Below, in pieces: positions 17,387 to 26,095 of a stretch of DNA of 64,000 bases. Source of the DNA: Providencia sp. R33 (lineage in GTDB: Bacteria > Pseudomonadota > Gammaproteobacteria > Enterobacterales > Enterobacteriaceae); contig NZ_CP072453.1 in NCBI RefSeq assembly GCF_019343475.1, positions 3,162,001 to 3,226,000 of the forward strand. The letters are read 5' to 3'. The notes beneath the pieces are model-generated. The model was given only the letters and a program-made list of their open reading frames with translations. It ran no database searches and was not told where the DNA came from. Position numbers and translations under genes: made by a program. Every line of letters starts with the position of its first letter. Position 1 is the stretch's first letter.

Positions 17387-19045
17387 TTATTCTCTGCTAT
17401 AACGCCCCTGCACCCATTGTGCGCACAGCATCAAGCTTAAACTGATCAACACGGCAACGCAGGCCATCGCCATGCCGCTACCGATGGAGCCTTGCTCAAA
17501 CTGCCGCCACACAAAGATAGATACCGTCTGCATCCCTGCGGGAGCGAGCAACAGTGACGAAACGAGTTCACGCGATGCCACCGCGAACACTAACATCATC
17601 GCTGCCAGTAAACTTGGTAAAACTAATGGGAACAGCACCAAACGTAATGTCGTTATTGCAGATGCGCCGTGTACTCGTGCGGCATCCGCTAAACTGCCAC
17701 CAATTTGAGTGAGCGCTGCGCTGCAATAGCGAACAGGGTATGGCAACAATAAACAACTGTAGGCGAGGAGTAAAATGCCCCAAGTATGGTATGGAGTAAC
17801 AGGCCAAAATGGCTGGTTCCACGCTAAAATCATCCCTACCGCAATCACGATCCCTGGAATGGAAATAGGTAATAAAGACAAGGCATCAATGATAACGGCA
17901 CCACGGATACGTTGAGAAACCACCAACCACGCAGATAAAAAGCCTAACACGCCCGTCAATACCGCGGTTGCGCTGGCTAATGACACACTGGTGAATAACG
18001 CATCTAGCGCTTCAGTTTGGGAGTCAACCAAGCCAGAAAAATGCCTTAGTGTTAAATTGTCTAGTACTAGACCGCCTGAAACTGTCGACGAAAATGCCGT
18101 ACCAAACATTGCCAGTAGCGGCATCCCGACGGCGAAAAAGCTCACCACTGCAAATACCCCGACAACAGGCCAGCGCCATACCCCTAAGGAACGCGTCACC
18201 AACGCTGCAGCTTTCCCTGTCGTCGTCGCGACGTTTTTCCCCGAAACTATCGAGCGTTGCAAGGTATAAGCAAAAATTGCCACACTCGCCAAAATCAGTG
18301 ATAACGATGCCGCACCGGGTAAATCAATCGGCCAATCCGCTAAACGCTGTTCAATGTCTGTTGTGAGTACGCGGATCCCATTTGGCGCGCCAATAGCCGC
18401 GGGAATGCCATATTCTTCAATCGCTAAGGTAAACACGAGCAATAACCCAGCCGCTATTGAGGGTAATGATAACGGAAGAGTAACGAGGAAAAAGGCCTGC
18501 CAAGGTGGGGCGCCATGTACCCTCGCCACGTCAGCAAGGCGGTTACCATTCGCTGCCATACTGCGTGAGACCGCAAAATACAGCACTGGAAATAAATTCA
18601 GCGCCATAATTCCCATCATTCCCCCTAAGGAAAATATTGCGCTTCCTGGGCTAACTCCAAATAGCTGTTGGGAATACCCGTTCGGCTGCAATGTCAACAT
18701 CCATGATAAACCCGCAATATAAGGTGGGATCAAAAATGGGATCAAAAAAAGTAAATCCCAAACCTTGGCAAACGGGAGGTTAAATAAGCCACGTAACGCC
18801 CCCAAAGGGATAGCTATCACAGCACTGATGATTGCAACGCCGACGCCGAGCAATAATGTATTTTGTAATAGTTCGGGGAGTTCTGGCTCATTGATTAGAT
18901 GAATAATCGGTTCAAAAGGTTGAGAAAACAGCCCTTGTCCTAGTTGTGGAAACAGCGCCTGTAACACAATAAAACACAGCGGAATAACCACTAAAATGAC
19001 TAGTGCAATCACCACCATTAAAGGGAGAAAACGAATTTTTATCAT
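17387..19045 (-). CDS. ABC transporter permease, double-length FbpB/AfuB type
   Basis: Inner-membrane permease of a binding-protein-dependent importer. At about 552 residues it contains two fused BPD_transp_1 domains, each ending with an EAA-type loop (DVARVHGAPPWQAFFLVTLPLSLP and DAARVHGASAITTLRLVLFPLVLP), and about twelve hydrophobic segments. A GTG at 19057 lies 1 nt after GGAG; the ATG at 19045 is 11 nt after it and is preferred, though TTG at 19054 is possible. This architecture is shared by ferric-iron (FbpB/SfuB) and AfuB importers. It is the last gene of an ATPase-binding protein-permease operon. Substrate remains unassigned. Confidence 0.88.
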   Translation of the reverse strand: MIKIRFLPLMVVIALVILVVIPLCFIVLQALFPQLGQGLFSQPFEPIIHLINEPELPELLQNTLLLGVGVAIISAVIAIPLGALRGLFNLPFAKVWDLLFLIPFLIPPYIAGLSWMLTLQPNGYSQQLFGVSPGSAIFSLGGMMGIMALNLFPVLYFAVSRSMAANGNRLADVARVHGAPPWQAFFLVTLPLSLPSIAAGLLLVFTLAIEEYGIPAAIGAPNGIRVLTTDIEQRLADWPIDLPGAASLSLILASVAIFAYTLQRSIVSGKNVATTTGKAAALVTRSLGVWRWPVVGVFAVVSFFAVGMPLLAMFGTAFSSTVSGGLVLDNLTLRHFSGLVDSQTEALDALFTSVSLASATAVLTGVLGFLSAWLVVSQRIRGAVIIDALSLLPISIPGIVIAVGMILAWNQPFWPVTPYHTWGILLLAYSCLLLPYPVRYCSAALTQIGGSLADAARVHGASAITTLRLVLFPLVLPSLLAAMMLVFAVASRELVSSLLLAPAGMQTVSIFVWRQFEQGSIGSGMAMACVAVLISLSLMLCAQWVQGRYSRE

Positions 19046-19109
19046 TAGAAACAACACTCCTGCTGGGTAAGAGACCTACCCAGCGGTTTGCTAATTATTA
19101 TCTAGAAAA

Positions 19110-20108
19110 CTAACGGAACAAGGCGCTTAAACGAGAAAGAACATCGCTACGCTCAGCGCTGTCTGTCGTGGCTTCTGGCAATAATGTAAGTGTTGAGAAA
19201 TCAGGGCGTTTCCCCGTAATATCTGCACGAGCAGGCATCAACCATGCATTGGCAACGATTTCTTGACCTTCAGGTGACAGCACATAGTCAATAAACGCTT
19301 TCGCTTCATCAGGTTGCTTGCTACTTTTTAAAATCATCATTGGGCGCGGGGCTATTGCAGTACCGCTACTCGGGAAAATTACCTCAATGGACTCGCCACT
19401 AGCAATGCTGCCATAGGCCACATAATCCACCGCACCAAATACAGCGGCTTTAGCCCCTTGTAAGACTGGGGTTAACGCCTGCGCATTTGGCCCCGATATC
19501 ACCATACCGTTGGCTTTTAAATCAGCAAAAAGTGCCCACGCAGCCTCTTTTTTGGCATTCTGTAATCCTAAAACTAAATCCAACGATGCCCCTGATAATG
19601 CAGGGTCTGGCATCGTCACCTTATCTTTAAATGCAGGCTGCGCTAAATCTTGCCAATCCGTTGGTTTTGGCGTACCACTTTTACTGTTCCACACAATACC
19701 GAGAGCTGAAATTCCTTGGGCGACATAATAAGGCGTTTTAAAACGCTCAGGGACTTGCTGTGCATTTGGACTTTCATAAGGCAATAACCAGCCTTTTTGT
19801 TGTAAATCAACCGCGGTATCCCATGAAGCAGAAATCAACACATCCGCTCGTGGATTGGCTTGCTCAGCCTCAAGCCTTGCCATCACTTTGCCCGTTGTGG
19901 CTTGGAATACATCCACTTTCGTGCCCGTTTGTTTTTCAAACCCTGCAGCCAGTTGCTTAGCCATCGCGCCAGGCCCTGCGGTATAGACGGTAATGGCTTG
20001 AGTTGAAACAGAAAATAGTGCGCAGGAAAGGCCAAGGCTCATGGTAATACCCTTTAATGAAAAAACGTGTTTTGCGGTTAACTTTTGCATGGAATTTTCT
20101 CTCTTCAT
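19110..20108 (-). CDS. ABC transporter periplasmic binding protein, FbpA/AfuA-like
   Basis: Type II periplasmic solute-binding protein of 332 residues. A signal peptide is visible (hydrophobic core SLGLSCALFSV, likely cleavage after STQA), and the mature protein begins ITVYTAGPGAMAKQLAAGFEKQTGTKVDVF, typical of the iron(III)/AfuA group. The start ATG overlaps the ATPase stop codon (ATGA), implying translational coupling; a second ATG six codons in (MQKLTAKHVF) would give a more standard signal peptide. Related proteins bind Fe3+, or hexose phosphates in the case of AfuA, or phosphonates. No tyrosine pair diagnostic of FbpA was confirmed, and no Fur box was found upstream, so iron is only one option. 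Confidence 0.85.
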   Translation of the reverse strand: MKRENSMQKLTAKHVFSLKGITMSLGLSCALFSVSTQAITVYTAGPGAMAKQLAAGFEKQTGTKVDVFQATTGKVMARLEAEQANPRADVLISASWDTAVDLQQKGWLLPYESPNAQQVPERFKTPYYVAQGISALGIVWNSKSGTPKPTDWQDLAQPAFKDKVTMPDPALSGASLDLVLGLQNAKKEAAWALFADLKANGMVISGPNAQALTPVLQGAKAAVFGAVDYVAYGSIASGESIEVIFPSSGTAIAPRPMMILKSSKQPDEAKAFIDYVLSPEGQEIVANAWLMPARADITGKRPDFSTLTLLPEATTDSAERSDVLSRLSALFR

Positions 20109-20845
20109 AAGGTCGTCAAACGGTCAATTTTGCCATTACGCATATGGGCAATTTGGTGTGCTAACGTATTGGCTTCAGCGGGATCGTGAGTGACATACAC
20201 CGCAGTAATTTCCAGAGCTCTCAACAATTGTGCCATTTCCTCACAAAGGGATTGGCGCAGTGCGATATCGAGGTTGGAAAGGGGTTCATCGAATAACAAA
20301 ATTTCAGGTTCAGCAATAATGGCTCGAGCGAGTGCAACGCGCTGTTGCTGCCCACCGGATAAATCCGCGGGTTTTCGTTTGGCAAAATCAATTAACCCAA
20401 CACGCTCAAGGGCTTGAGTCACGCGAGCTTCAATCTGTTGCCCTGCAACGCCCCGCATTCTCAAGGGAAACGCGACATTCTGCGCAACAGTCATGTGCGG
20501 CCATAAAGCATAATCTTGAAATACCATGCCAAGATTGCGTTTCTCTGGAGGGACGAGGTGGTGAGGACTTGCGACGGTCTTGCCGGCAAATTGGATAGTG
20601 CCATCAGTGGGTTGCAATAAGCCCGCTAACAGTTTGAGCAAGGTACTTTTACCGCAGCCAGATGGCCCCAGCAGCGCTAAAACCGTACCTTTTTCCACTG
20701 TTAAATCGATGCCATTAAGGACATATTGTTGTGAAAAAGCCTGTGACAAATTTTGTATTGCGATCATGGGTAAGTCGCTCGCGACTTGCCTGAAAGGCAA
20801 AATAGCCGAGCACTCACTCGATGAAGAGAGAGCATGTTGCATCAT
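20105..20845 (-). CDS. ABC transporter ATP-binding protein
   Basis: Cytoplasmic ATPase of the importer encoded by the next two genes. Walker A is LLGPSGCGKSTLLKLL, the Q-loop is in MVFQDYALWPHMTVAQNV, the ABC signature is LSGGQQQRVALARAI, and Walker B is ILLFDEPLSNLD. The first ATG at 20845 has AGAGGA at good spacing and adds 26 residues before the usual family start MIAIQNLSQAF (20767), so a slightly extended N-terminus is likely. At 246 residues it lacks the long C-terminal regulatory domain of FbpC/MalK-type ATPases. It is the first gene of the operon. Confidence 0.9.
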   Translation of the reverse strand: MMQHALSSSSECSAILPFRQVASDLPMIAIQNLSQAFSQQYVLNGIDLTVEKGTVLALLGPSGCGKSTLLKLLAGLLQPTDGTIQFAGKTVASPHHLVPPEKRNLGMVFQDYALWPHMTVAQNVAFPLRMRGVAGQQIEARVTQALERVGLIDFAKRKPADLSGGQQQRVALARAIIAEPEILLFDEPLSNLDIALRQSLCEEMAQLLRALEITAVYVTHDPAEANTLAHQIAHMRNGKIDRLTTL

Positions 20846-21399
20846 CTTGGTATCCTCTTTGGGACTTAATCGTTGCCGATGATGCTACGGGGGTAATACG
20901 TCAGTTTGATGAAGGTTTTGTGAATGGAAAATGACAACCTAATAAATCCGTTATATTTATATAAATAATATTTTAACAAATATAAAACATTCAATTTGAT
21001 TGAAATCACAAATTCAAATTTATTATTTAATGAAAAAATTAAATTTAAAATTTATTTCCTAAATATCATCTAAAAACAACATTAATCCACTCATTAACGA
21101 TGTGTGCAATCACATAAAAGTGCCTTTATTGAAAACAAATCAACAATTGACCACATTATTGATGAATGCTTTTTAAATGGATTCTATTCTGCTCTCACTG
21201 TTGCTATGCTTGCTACACCATAAAAACAAACCAAAAAAATCAATAAATTACAGGTTAATAAAATAATTTATTCACCATGAGACTTATTTTATTTTTTTCG
21301 CTAATTCACTCACATCCATAAAATTTAAAATATAAAAATTTTATTATTAATTTTTATAGGTACGCCAATTAATTTTAATTAAAATGAGGTTCACCTAAT
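20846..21399. other. AT-rich divergent intergenic region
   Basis: About 554 bp of strongly AT-rich sequence between the ABC importer operon (minus) and the CodB-like permease (plus). It must contain both promoters. A partial dyad TGTGTGCAATCACA near 21100 resembles a CRP site but has the wrong spacing. No gene or other confident site is seen. Confidence 0.6.
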
Positions 21400-22668
21400 A
21401 TGTCCAATAAAGAAAAAGACAATGTTTTATTAGATTCTGAATATGAACATGTTCCCGTTCCCCTCGAACACCGAAAAAGTTTTGCCTCGGTTTCCGCTGT
21501 TTGGTATAGCTTTCCGTTGGTTTTAACCAGTGCGGTTATTGGCGGTATCGTCACTGCACTTTTAGGTTTCAAAATGGGAGTGACGGCTATTTTAGTGGGG
21601 AATTTATTGCTGTGTTTAGTAATCGGTTCTTTAAGTTACTTAGCAGGGAAAACTGGCGAGAACTTTGCCATTTCCGCTAAAAAAACATTTGGTAAACAAG
21701 GTTATATCGCTGTCTCAGGTTTACTTGCTACCGTTGTTATCGGTTGGTTCGCCCTGATGGTTGGCCTCACCGGTGATACGATGTTCCGTTCATTCGGGCA
21801 AAATTTATTGTTCATGACATTACTCGGCGGAATATTATATGTCGCAGCGACCTTTATCGGTATTAAAGCGCTTGCGGTCCTCGGCTATATCGCAGCTCCG
21901 ATGTATTTAATTTTAGGTGTTATTTCTGTGATAATTGCCATGGAAAATGGTTCATCCGATATTATCAATTATCAACCTGCCGTCGGTGCTGGAGCGCTAT
22001 CATTTGGCGTTGCCGTCACGATGATTTTCTCCACCTTTACTGATTCTGGCACCATGACCGCTGACTTTACCCGCTGGGCAAAAAACGGTAAACAAGGCTT
22101 TCTCGCTGCCTTTACCGCCTTCCCGATTTCCAAATTTTTTGCGGAAGTGATCGGTGCGATTATTGTTGCCACTGGCGTCGTTTTACACCCTGAAGTGACT
22201 GGCGGTGACTTTATCACCATATTGGCAAATTCAAGCCCATTACTGTCTGTTCTCGCGATTATTTTTGTGTTTGTTAACTTGGGCGTGGGTTGTACTCACT
22301 GTTTATACAATGGTGCGGTGGGTTGGTCTCATATTACCAAAGGCAAAATGAGAACCTTAACCATTATTTTGGGTGTTATCGGGATTATTGTTGCCATCAC
22401 TGGCATTTGGAACGCATTCCAAACGTGGTTAAATCTACTGGGTCTTATTGTTCCACCGATTGCAGCGATTATCATCATGGATCAATTAGTCCTCAAACGT
22501 AAAAATGATGAAACAAAGAACTGGCAACCATTAGCTTTCATTGCTTGGGTACTCGCCTCTGGTATTGCGTTAATAGTGAATGCTTACGCCCCTGAACTTT
22601 CCGTTGTCGTAGCTGGGTTAGTTTCTTCCTCTGTTATCTACTTTATTGGTCATCAATTTTCGAAATAA
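21400..22668 (+). CDS. NCS1-family nucleobase permease (CodB-like)
   Basis: Inner-membrane symporter of the cytosine/purine/uracil/thiamine/allantoin group, 422 residues with about twelve hydrophobic helices. The N-terminus VPLEHRKSFASVSAVWYSFPL matches the CodB lineage, as does FSTFTDSGTMTADFTRWAKN in the substrate-site region. Start is ATG behind GAGG. It stands alone with its own terminator; no codA cytosine deaminase or other salvage gene is adjacent, so cytosine is not certain. A related purine or pyrimidine-derived substrate is possible. Confidence 0.85.
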   Translation: MSNKEKDNVLLDSEYEHVPVPLEHRKSFASVSAVWYSFPLVLTSAVIGGIVTALLGFKMGVTAILVGNLLLCLVIGSLSYLAGKTGENFAISAKKTFGKQGYIAVSGLLATVVIGWFALMVGLTGDTMFRSFGQNLLFMTLLGGILYVAATFIGIKALAVLGYIAAPMYLILGVISVIIAMENGSSDIINYQPAVGAGALSFGVAVTMIFSTFTDSGTMTADFTRWAKNGKQGFLAAFTAFPISKFFAEVIGAIIVATGVVLHPEVTGGDFITILANSSPLLSVLAIIFVFVNLGVGCTHCLYNGAVGWSHITKGKMRTLTIILGVIGIIVAITGIWNAFQTWLNLLGLIVPPIAAIIIMDQLVLKRKNDETKNWQPLAFIAWVLASGIALIVNAYAPELSVVVAGLVSSSVIYFIGHQFSK

Positions 22669-22678
22669 TTTCTAATGT

Positions 22679-22710
22679 TTGAGGGGGTATTTACTCCCTC
22701 AATTTCATTC
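22679..22710 (+). terminator. Terminator after CodB-like permease
   Basis: TTGAGGGGGT / ACTCCCTCAA form a 10-bp stem (one G-T pair) with an ATTT loop, 10 bp after the stop codon, followed by TTTCATTCT. Typical intrinsic terminator shape. Confidence 0.75.
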
Positions 22711-22809
22711 TGCCCCCTCATCCCAAGCCTCTCTAAAAAAATAACCACATGATTATTAATATTTTTTATTAATTAGACTGTTTTCATCTAACTCATCCCT
22801 ATCTTTTAT

Positions 22810-22838
22810 TTGACATTCATCACATTTCCAATTACTTT
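22810..22838 (+). promoter_or_regulatory. Probable sigma-70 promoter of metNIQ
   Basis: A perfect TTGACA at 22810-22815 is followed after 17 bp by TACTTT (22833-22838). The MetJ operator begins 8 bp after the -10 hexamer, which would place it over the transcription start. Confidence 0.55.
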
Positions 22839-22846
22839 GGCAGTAT

Positions 22847-22862
22847 AGACGTCTAGATATCC
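22847..22862 (+). promoter_or_regulatory. MetJ operator (met boxes) upstream of metN
   Basis: A perfect met box AGACGTCT at 22847-22854 is followed directly by a degenerate 8-mer AGATATCC. MetJ binds tandem 8-bp boxes cooperatively with S-adenosylmethionine as corepressor. This position indicates repression of metNIQ when methionine is plentiful. Confidence 0.85.
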
Positions 22863-22906
22863 ATCTTTGGATCTATGATATAACCAATTCATCCAAGGGG
22901 ATCAGC

Positions 22907-23905
22907 GTGATAACACTTAAAAATGTCAGCAAGATCTACAGCCGCAATAAAAAGCAGACCGTGGCGGTTGATAACATCAACCTCAATATTGCCGCTGGGG
23001 ATATTTTTGGCATCATCGGTTATAGCGGTGCGGGCAAAAGTAGCCTCATCCGTTTGCTAAATCGGTTAGAAGACACTACCAGTGGTGAAGTGATTGTTGG
23101 GCAACATAATATTACTCACAGTGACGAGAAAGCAGTTTTAAAAATACGCCAATCTATTGGCATGATTTTTCAGCATTTTAATTTGCTGTGGTCACGGACA
23201 GTGCGGGAAAACATTGAGTTTCCATTACAGATTTCAGGGTTCGATAAAAAGAAACGTAAAGCACGTGTTGATGAGTTAATGGCATTGGTTGAGCTAACCG
23301 ATAAAGCTGATGAATACCCATCCATGCTTAGTGGTGGGCAAAAGCAACGGGTGGGTATCGCACGCGCCCTTGCCAACAACCCGGATGTTTTATTGTGTGA
23401 TGAAGCAACGTCTGCATTAGACCCAAAAACGACGCAAACTATTTTGCAATTATTAGCGCGTATTAACCGCCAGCTGAACATCACCATCGTGTTAATTACT
23501 CATGAAATGCAGGTCGTCAAGAGCATCTGCAATAAAGTGGCGGTCATTGATAAAGGCCGTATTGTTGAGGAAGGATTGGTTAGCCAAGTATTTCATAACC
23601 CACAACATGCAATTACACGGCAGTTTTTATCACAAAGTGAGATTGCCGCAGATAACCAAGAAGACTTAAAGGCAATATTGGCTGATGGCCCGATTATTCG
23701 CGTCGTTTTAGATGAAGAAAAGCAAAGTCACTATTTACTGTATGACTTAATTTCACAATTTAATGAGCCGATTAAATTGATAAAAGGCGTATTTAACCAA
23801 GGTGCTGGCTTTTTATATCTGCAATTTTTGCCTGAAACTGAAAAGTTAACGGATGCCGTTGCGTATCTTAAAAATAAAAGAAATATCGTTGTTGAGGTGA
23901 TTTAG
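22907..23905 (+). CDS. metN: D-/L-methionine ABC transporter ATP-binding protein MetN
   Basis: ATPase of the MetNIQ methionine importer. Walker A GYSGAGKSSLIRLLN, Q-loop MIFQHFNLLWSRTV, signature LSGGQKQRVGIARAL and Walker B VLLCDEATSALD are all present. The last ~90 residues form the C-terminal NIL/ACT-type domain that senses methionine for transinhibition. Start is GTG at 22907, placed by AAGGGG six nt upstream. Length 332 residues. A MetJ operator lies upstream and metI follows after 2 bp. Confidence 0.95.
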   Translation: MITLKNVSKIYSRNKKQTVAVDNINLNIAAGDIFGIIGYSGAGKSSLIRLLNRLEDTTSGEVIVGQHNITHSDEKAVLKIRQSIGMIFQHFNLLWSRTVRENIEFPLQISGFDKKKRKARVDELMALVELTDKADEYPSMLSGGQKQRVGIARALANNPDVLLCDEATSALDPKTTQTILQLLARINRQLNITIVLITHEMQVVKSICNKVAVIDKGRIVEEGLVSQVFHNPQHAITRQFLSQSEIAADNQEDLKAILADGPIIRVVLDEEKQSHYLLYDLISQFNEPIKLIKGVFNQGAGFLYLQFLPETEKLTDAVAYLKNKRNIVVEVI

Positions 23906-23907
23906 TC

Positions 23908-24594
23908 ATGGATGAAATACAGCGCTGGGTTAGTGGCTATTTACCCTATTTAAAATTACATGTTTTGGGCATTGAAACCCTCAATACATTATATATGACA
24001 TTAGTCTCTGGTGCGTTATCTGGCATCTTTGGAATTTTAATTGGCACCTTTTTATTTTTAACCGCGCAAGAGGGTAAAAAAGAAAATATCGCTGTTTACC
24101 GTACGCTTTCTTTTATTGTGAATATCTTCCGTGCTGTGCCGTTTATTATTTTAATCATTTTATTATTCCCTGTGACCAAATGGATCGTCGGCACTATTTT
24201 AGGGGTTAATGCTGCGCTTCCCGCCTTGGTAATTTCAGCAAGCGCTTTCTATGCAAGGTTAGTGGAAATTGCCTTACGTGAGGTAGATAAAGGGGTTATA
24301 GAAGCCAGCCAATCCATGGGGGCAAAACTGCACACTTTGATTTTTAATGTGTTGATACCCGAATCTTCCCCTGCTTTGATTTCAGGTTTAACGGTCACAT
24401 TGATTTCATTAGTGGGTGGTACCGCTGTGGCTGGTGCGATTGGCGCAGGTGGGTTAGGAAATCTGGCCTATTTAGAAGGCTTCCAACGCAGCCATATGGA
24501 TGTCGTTTGGGTCGCTACATTAGTGATTTTAGCCATTGTTTTATGTATTCAAGTTATAGGAGACACCCTAGTTCGGTGGATTGATAAACGTTAA
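23908..24594 (+). CDS. metI: Methionine ABC transporter permease MetI
   Basis: Inner-membrane permease of MetNIQ, 228 residues with about five hydrophobic helices and the EAA loop VIEASQSMGAKLHTLIFNVLIPES. The segment GGTAVAGAIGAGGLGNLAYLEGFQRS is characteristic of MetI. It starts 2 bp after the metN stop, and metQ follows after about 64 bp. Confidence 0.95.
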   Translation: MDEIQRWVSGYLPYLKLHVLGIETLNTLYMTLVSGALSGIFGILIGTFLFLTAQEGKKENIAVYRTLSFIVNIFRAVPFIILIILLFPVTKWIVGTILGVNAALPALVISASAFYARLVEIALREVDKGVIEASQSMGAKLHTLIFNVLIPESSPALISGLTVTLISLVGGTAVAGAIGAGGLGNLAYLEGFQRSHMDVVWVATLVILAIVLCIQVIGDTLVRWIDKR

Positions 24595-24658
24595 TAACAT
24601 CAACCTAGACCAACAAATTATTAATTTTATCTACACTCAGCTAATTAGGAATAACAGT

Positions 24659-25483
24659 ATGAAATTATCATTATTAACGCGTTTCGGGGCATTATTAATT
24701 ACCAGTTTAGCGCTCACTGCTTGCCAACCAGACCAACAAGAAAAAAGTAATAAACTAACGATTGGGGCATCTTCAACACCCCATGCGGAAATATTAGAAT
24801 TCGTCAAACCACAGCTCGAAAAAGACGGGATTAATTTAGATATCCGTGTGTTTAATGATTACATTATTCCGAACCAAGCACTGGCAGACAAAGAACTGGA
24901 TGCAAACTTTTTCCAGCATGTGCCGTATTTAAATAAAACATTGGCGGACCACCCTGATTGGAAACTCGTGTCTGTTGGTGCAGTGCATATGCACCCGTAC
25001 CGCTTTTTCTCGCAAAAACACAAAAGCCTGCAAGATTTACCCAATGGGGCAAAAGTGCTGAGCAGCAACAATATTTCCCAACATGGTCATATTCTAAAAC
25101 TGTACCAAGATGAAGGTTTAATTAAATTACGCAGTGATATTGACCCTGATGATGCAACCATTGACGATATTGTTGAAAATCCACGCAATTTACAGTTTTT
25201 ATTTACCTATGATGCGCCATTAATGCCACAAATTTATAAAAATGGCGAAGCTGATGTTGCCTCAATTGATAGCCATTTTGCGATTAATGCAGGTTTAGAT
25301 TTAACGAAAGACGTCATTTACAGTGAACCTGCGGCTAACAGCAAATTTGCCAACGTAGTGGTGACACGCGAAGATAACCAAAATGACCCGCGAATTACAA
25401 AACTTATGGCTGCACTGAAAAGCGATGAAACGAAGAAATTTATTTTAGATAATTACAAGGGTGAAGCAGTACCAGTTCCTTAA
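24659..25483 (+). CDS. metQ: Methionine-binding lipoprotein MetQ
   Basis: Periplasmic methionine-binding lipoprotein of the NlpA family, 274 residues. The lipobox SLALTAC places the lipidated cysteine at residue 22. Family segments are STPHAEILEFVKP, IRVFNDYIIPNQALADKELDANFFQH and the C-terminal AALKSDETKKFI. The frame is open back to 24581, inside metI, but the ATG at 24659 has AGGA eight nt upstream and yields a correct lipoprotein signal, so it is used. A long inverted-repeat terminator follows. Confidence 0.95.
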   Translation: MKLSLLTRFGALLITSLALTACQPDQQEKSNKLTIGASSTPHAEILEFVKPQLEKDGINLDIRVFNDYIIPNQALADKELDANFFQHVPYLNKTLADHPDWKLVSVGAVHMHPYRFFSQKHKSLQDLPNGAKVLSSNNISQHGHILKLYQDEGLIKLRSDIDPDDATIDDIVENPRNLQFLFTYDAPLMPQIYKNGEADVASIDSHFAINAGLDLTKDVIYSEPAANSKFANVVVTREDNQNDPRITKLMAALKSDETKKFILDNYKGEAVPVP

Positions 25484-25499
25484 TTCCCCAACTCTATTG

Positions 25500-25550
25500 A
25501 TTAAGTTGAATGAAATCTTTTAGCTAAACTTCATTCAACTTAATCTTATT
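25500..25550 (+). terminator. 15-bp-stem terminator after metQ
   Basis: ATTAAGTTGAATGAA (25500-25514) is the exact reverse complement of TTCATTCAACTTAAT (25530-25544), with a 15-nt loop and then CTTATTT. It separates convergent metQ and the fimbrial operon and can fold on either strand, though the T-rich tail favours the plus strand. Confidence 0.75.
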
Positions 25551-26082
25551 TATAAAGCATATCGATGATCACACTGCTTTTCATCACACCTTTTTCAATA
25601 CTCTGAGCCTGAGCATAAGGCTTTGCATAAAAGCTAATATCAAACTGATTGTTATTATTTGCACTGAATCGCGTATTTGCCCCAGATAAATCAATGGGTG
25701 TTGCATCTAACCACGATAAATAAATACCAACACCTGATAAATTTGTTTTTAGTTCGCCGCCTATCCCATTATTAAGGGCACCTTGGCTACCAGGCCGGAA
25801 CTTAATATCGATATGACTAGGTTTAAAACCACTTTTTTGGCAATCAACAATAAATTGTGTCTTTACCGCAGGTTGCTTTCCTGCCAATAAATCCCCTTCA
25901 TTAATGATTTTAAAATCAACAACTTTGTTAAACCCCTTTCCATCATTAATGTCGCAGGTAATATTCACGATATCGAGTGAAATTTTTAGTATTGTGTCCG
26001 GTAACACTTCATCAGAAAAAACGTAATGTGAATAACCAATCAGAATAGTGGCAATTAAAGAAGCTGATATCTTTTTATTCAT
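25546..26082 (-). CDS. Minor fimbrial subunit (distal operon gene)
   Basis: Secreted pilin-like protein of 178 residues. A signal peptide is visible (NKKISASLIATILIGYSHYVFS), and the mature part has the pilin cysteine pair (NITCDIND...FIVDCQKSG) with alternating beta-strand hydrophobicity and an aromatic penultimate region (SVIIDMLYK). An upstream in-frame ATG at 26136 would delete the signal logic and overlap the previous gene; ATG at 26082 has GGAT at suitable spacing. It is the last gene of a chaperone-usher operon. It probably acts as a tip adaptor or initiator subunit, comparable to MrpF/PapF-type subunits, but the exact role is not recognisable. Confidence 0.75.
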   Translation of the reverse strand: MNKKISASLIATILIGYSHYVFSDEVLPDTILKISLDIVNITCDINDGKGFNKVVDFKIINEGDLLAGKQPAVKTQFIVDCQKSGFKPSHIDIKFRPGSQGALNNGIGGELKTNLSGVGIYLSWLDATPIDLSGANTRFSANNNNQFDISFYAKPYAQAQSIEKGVMKSSVIIDMLYK

Positions 26083-26095
26083 ATTATTATCCACA

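Noticed and set aside
21095..21120. CRP site upstream of the CodB-like gene (TGTGTGCAATCACA)
   Set aside because: The half-sites are 2 bp too close for the CRP consensus.
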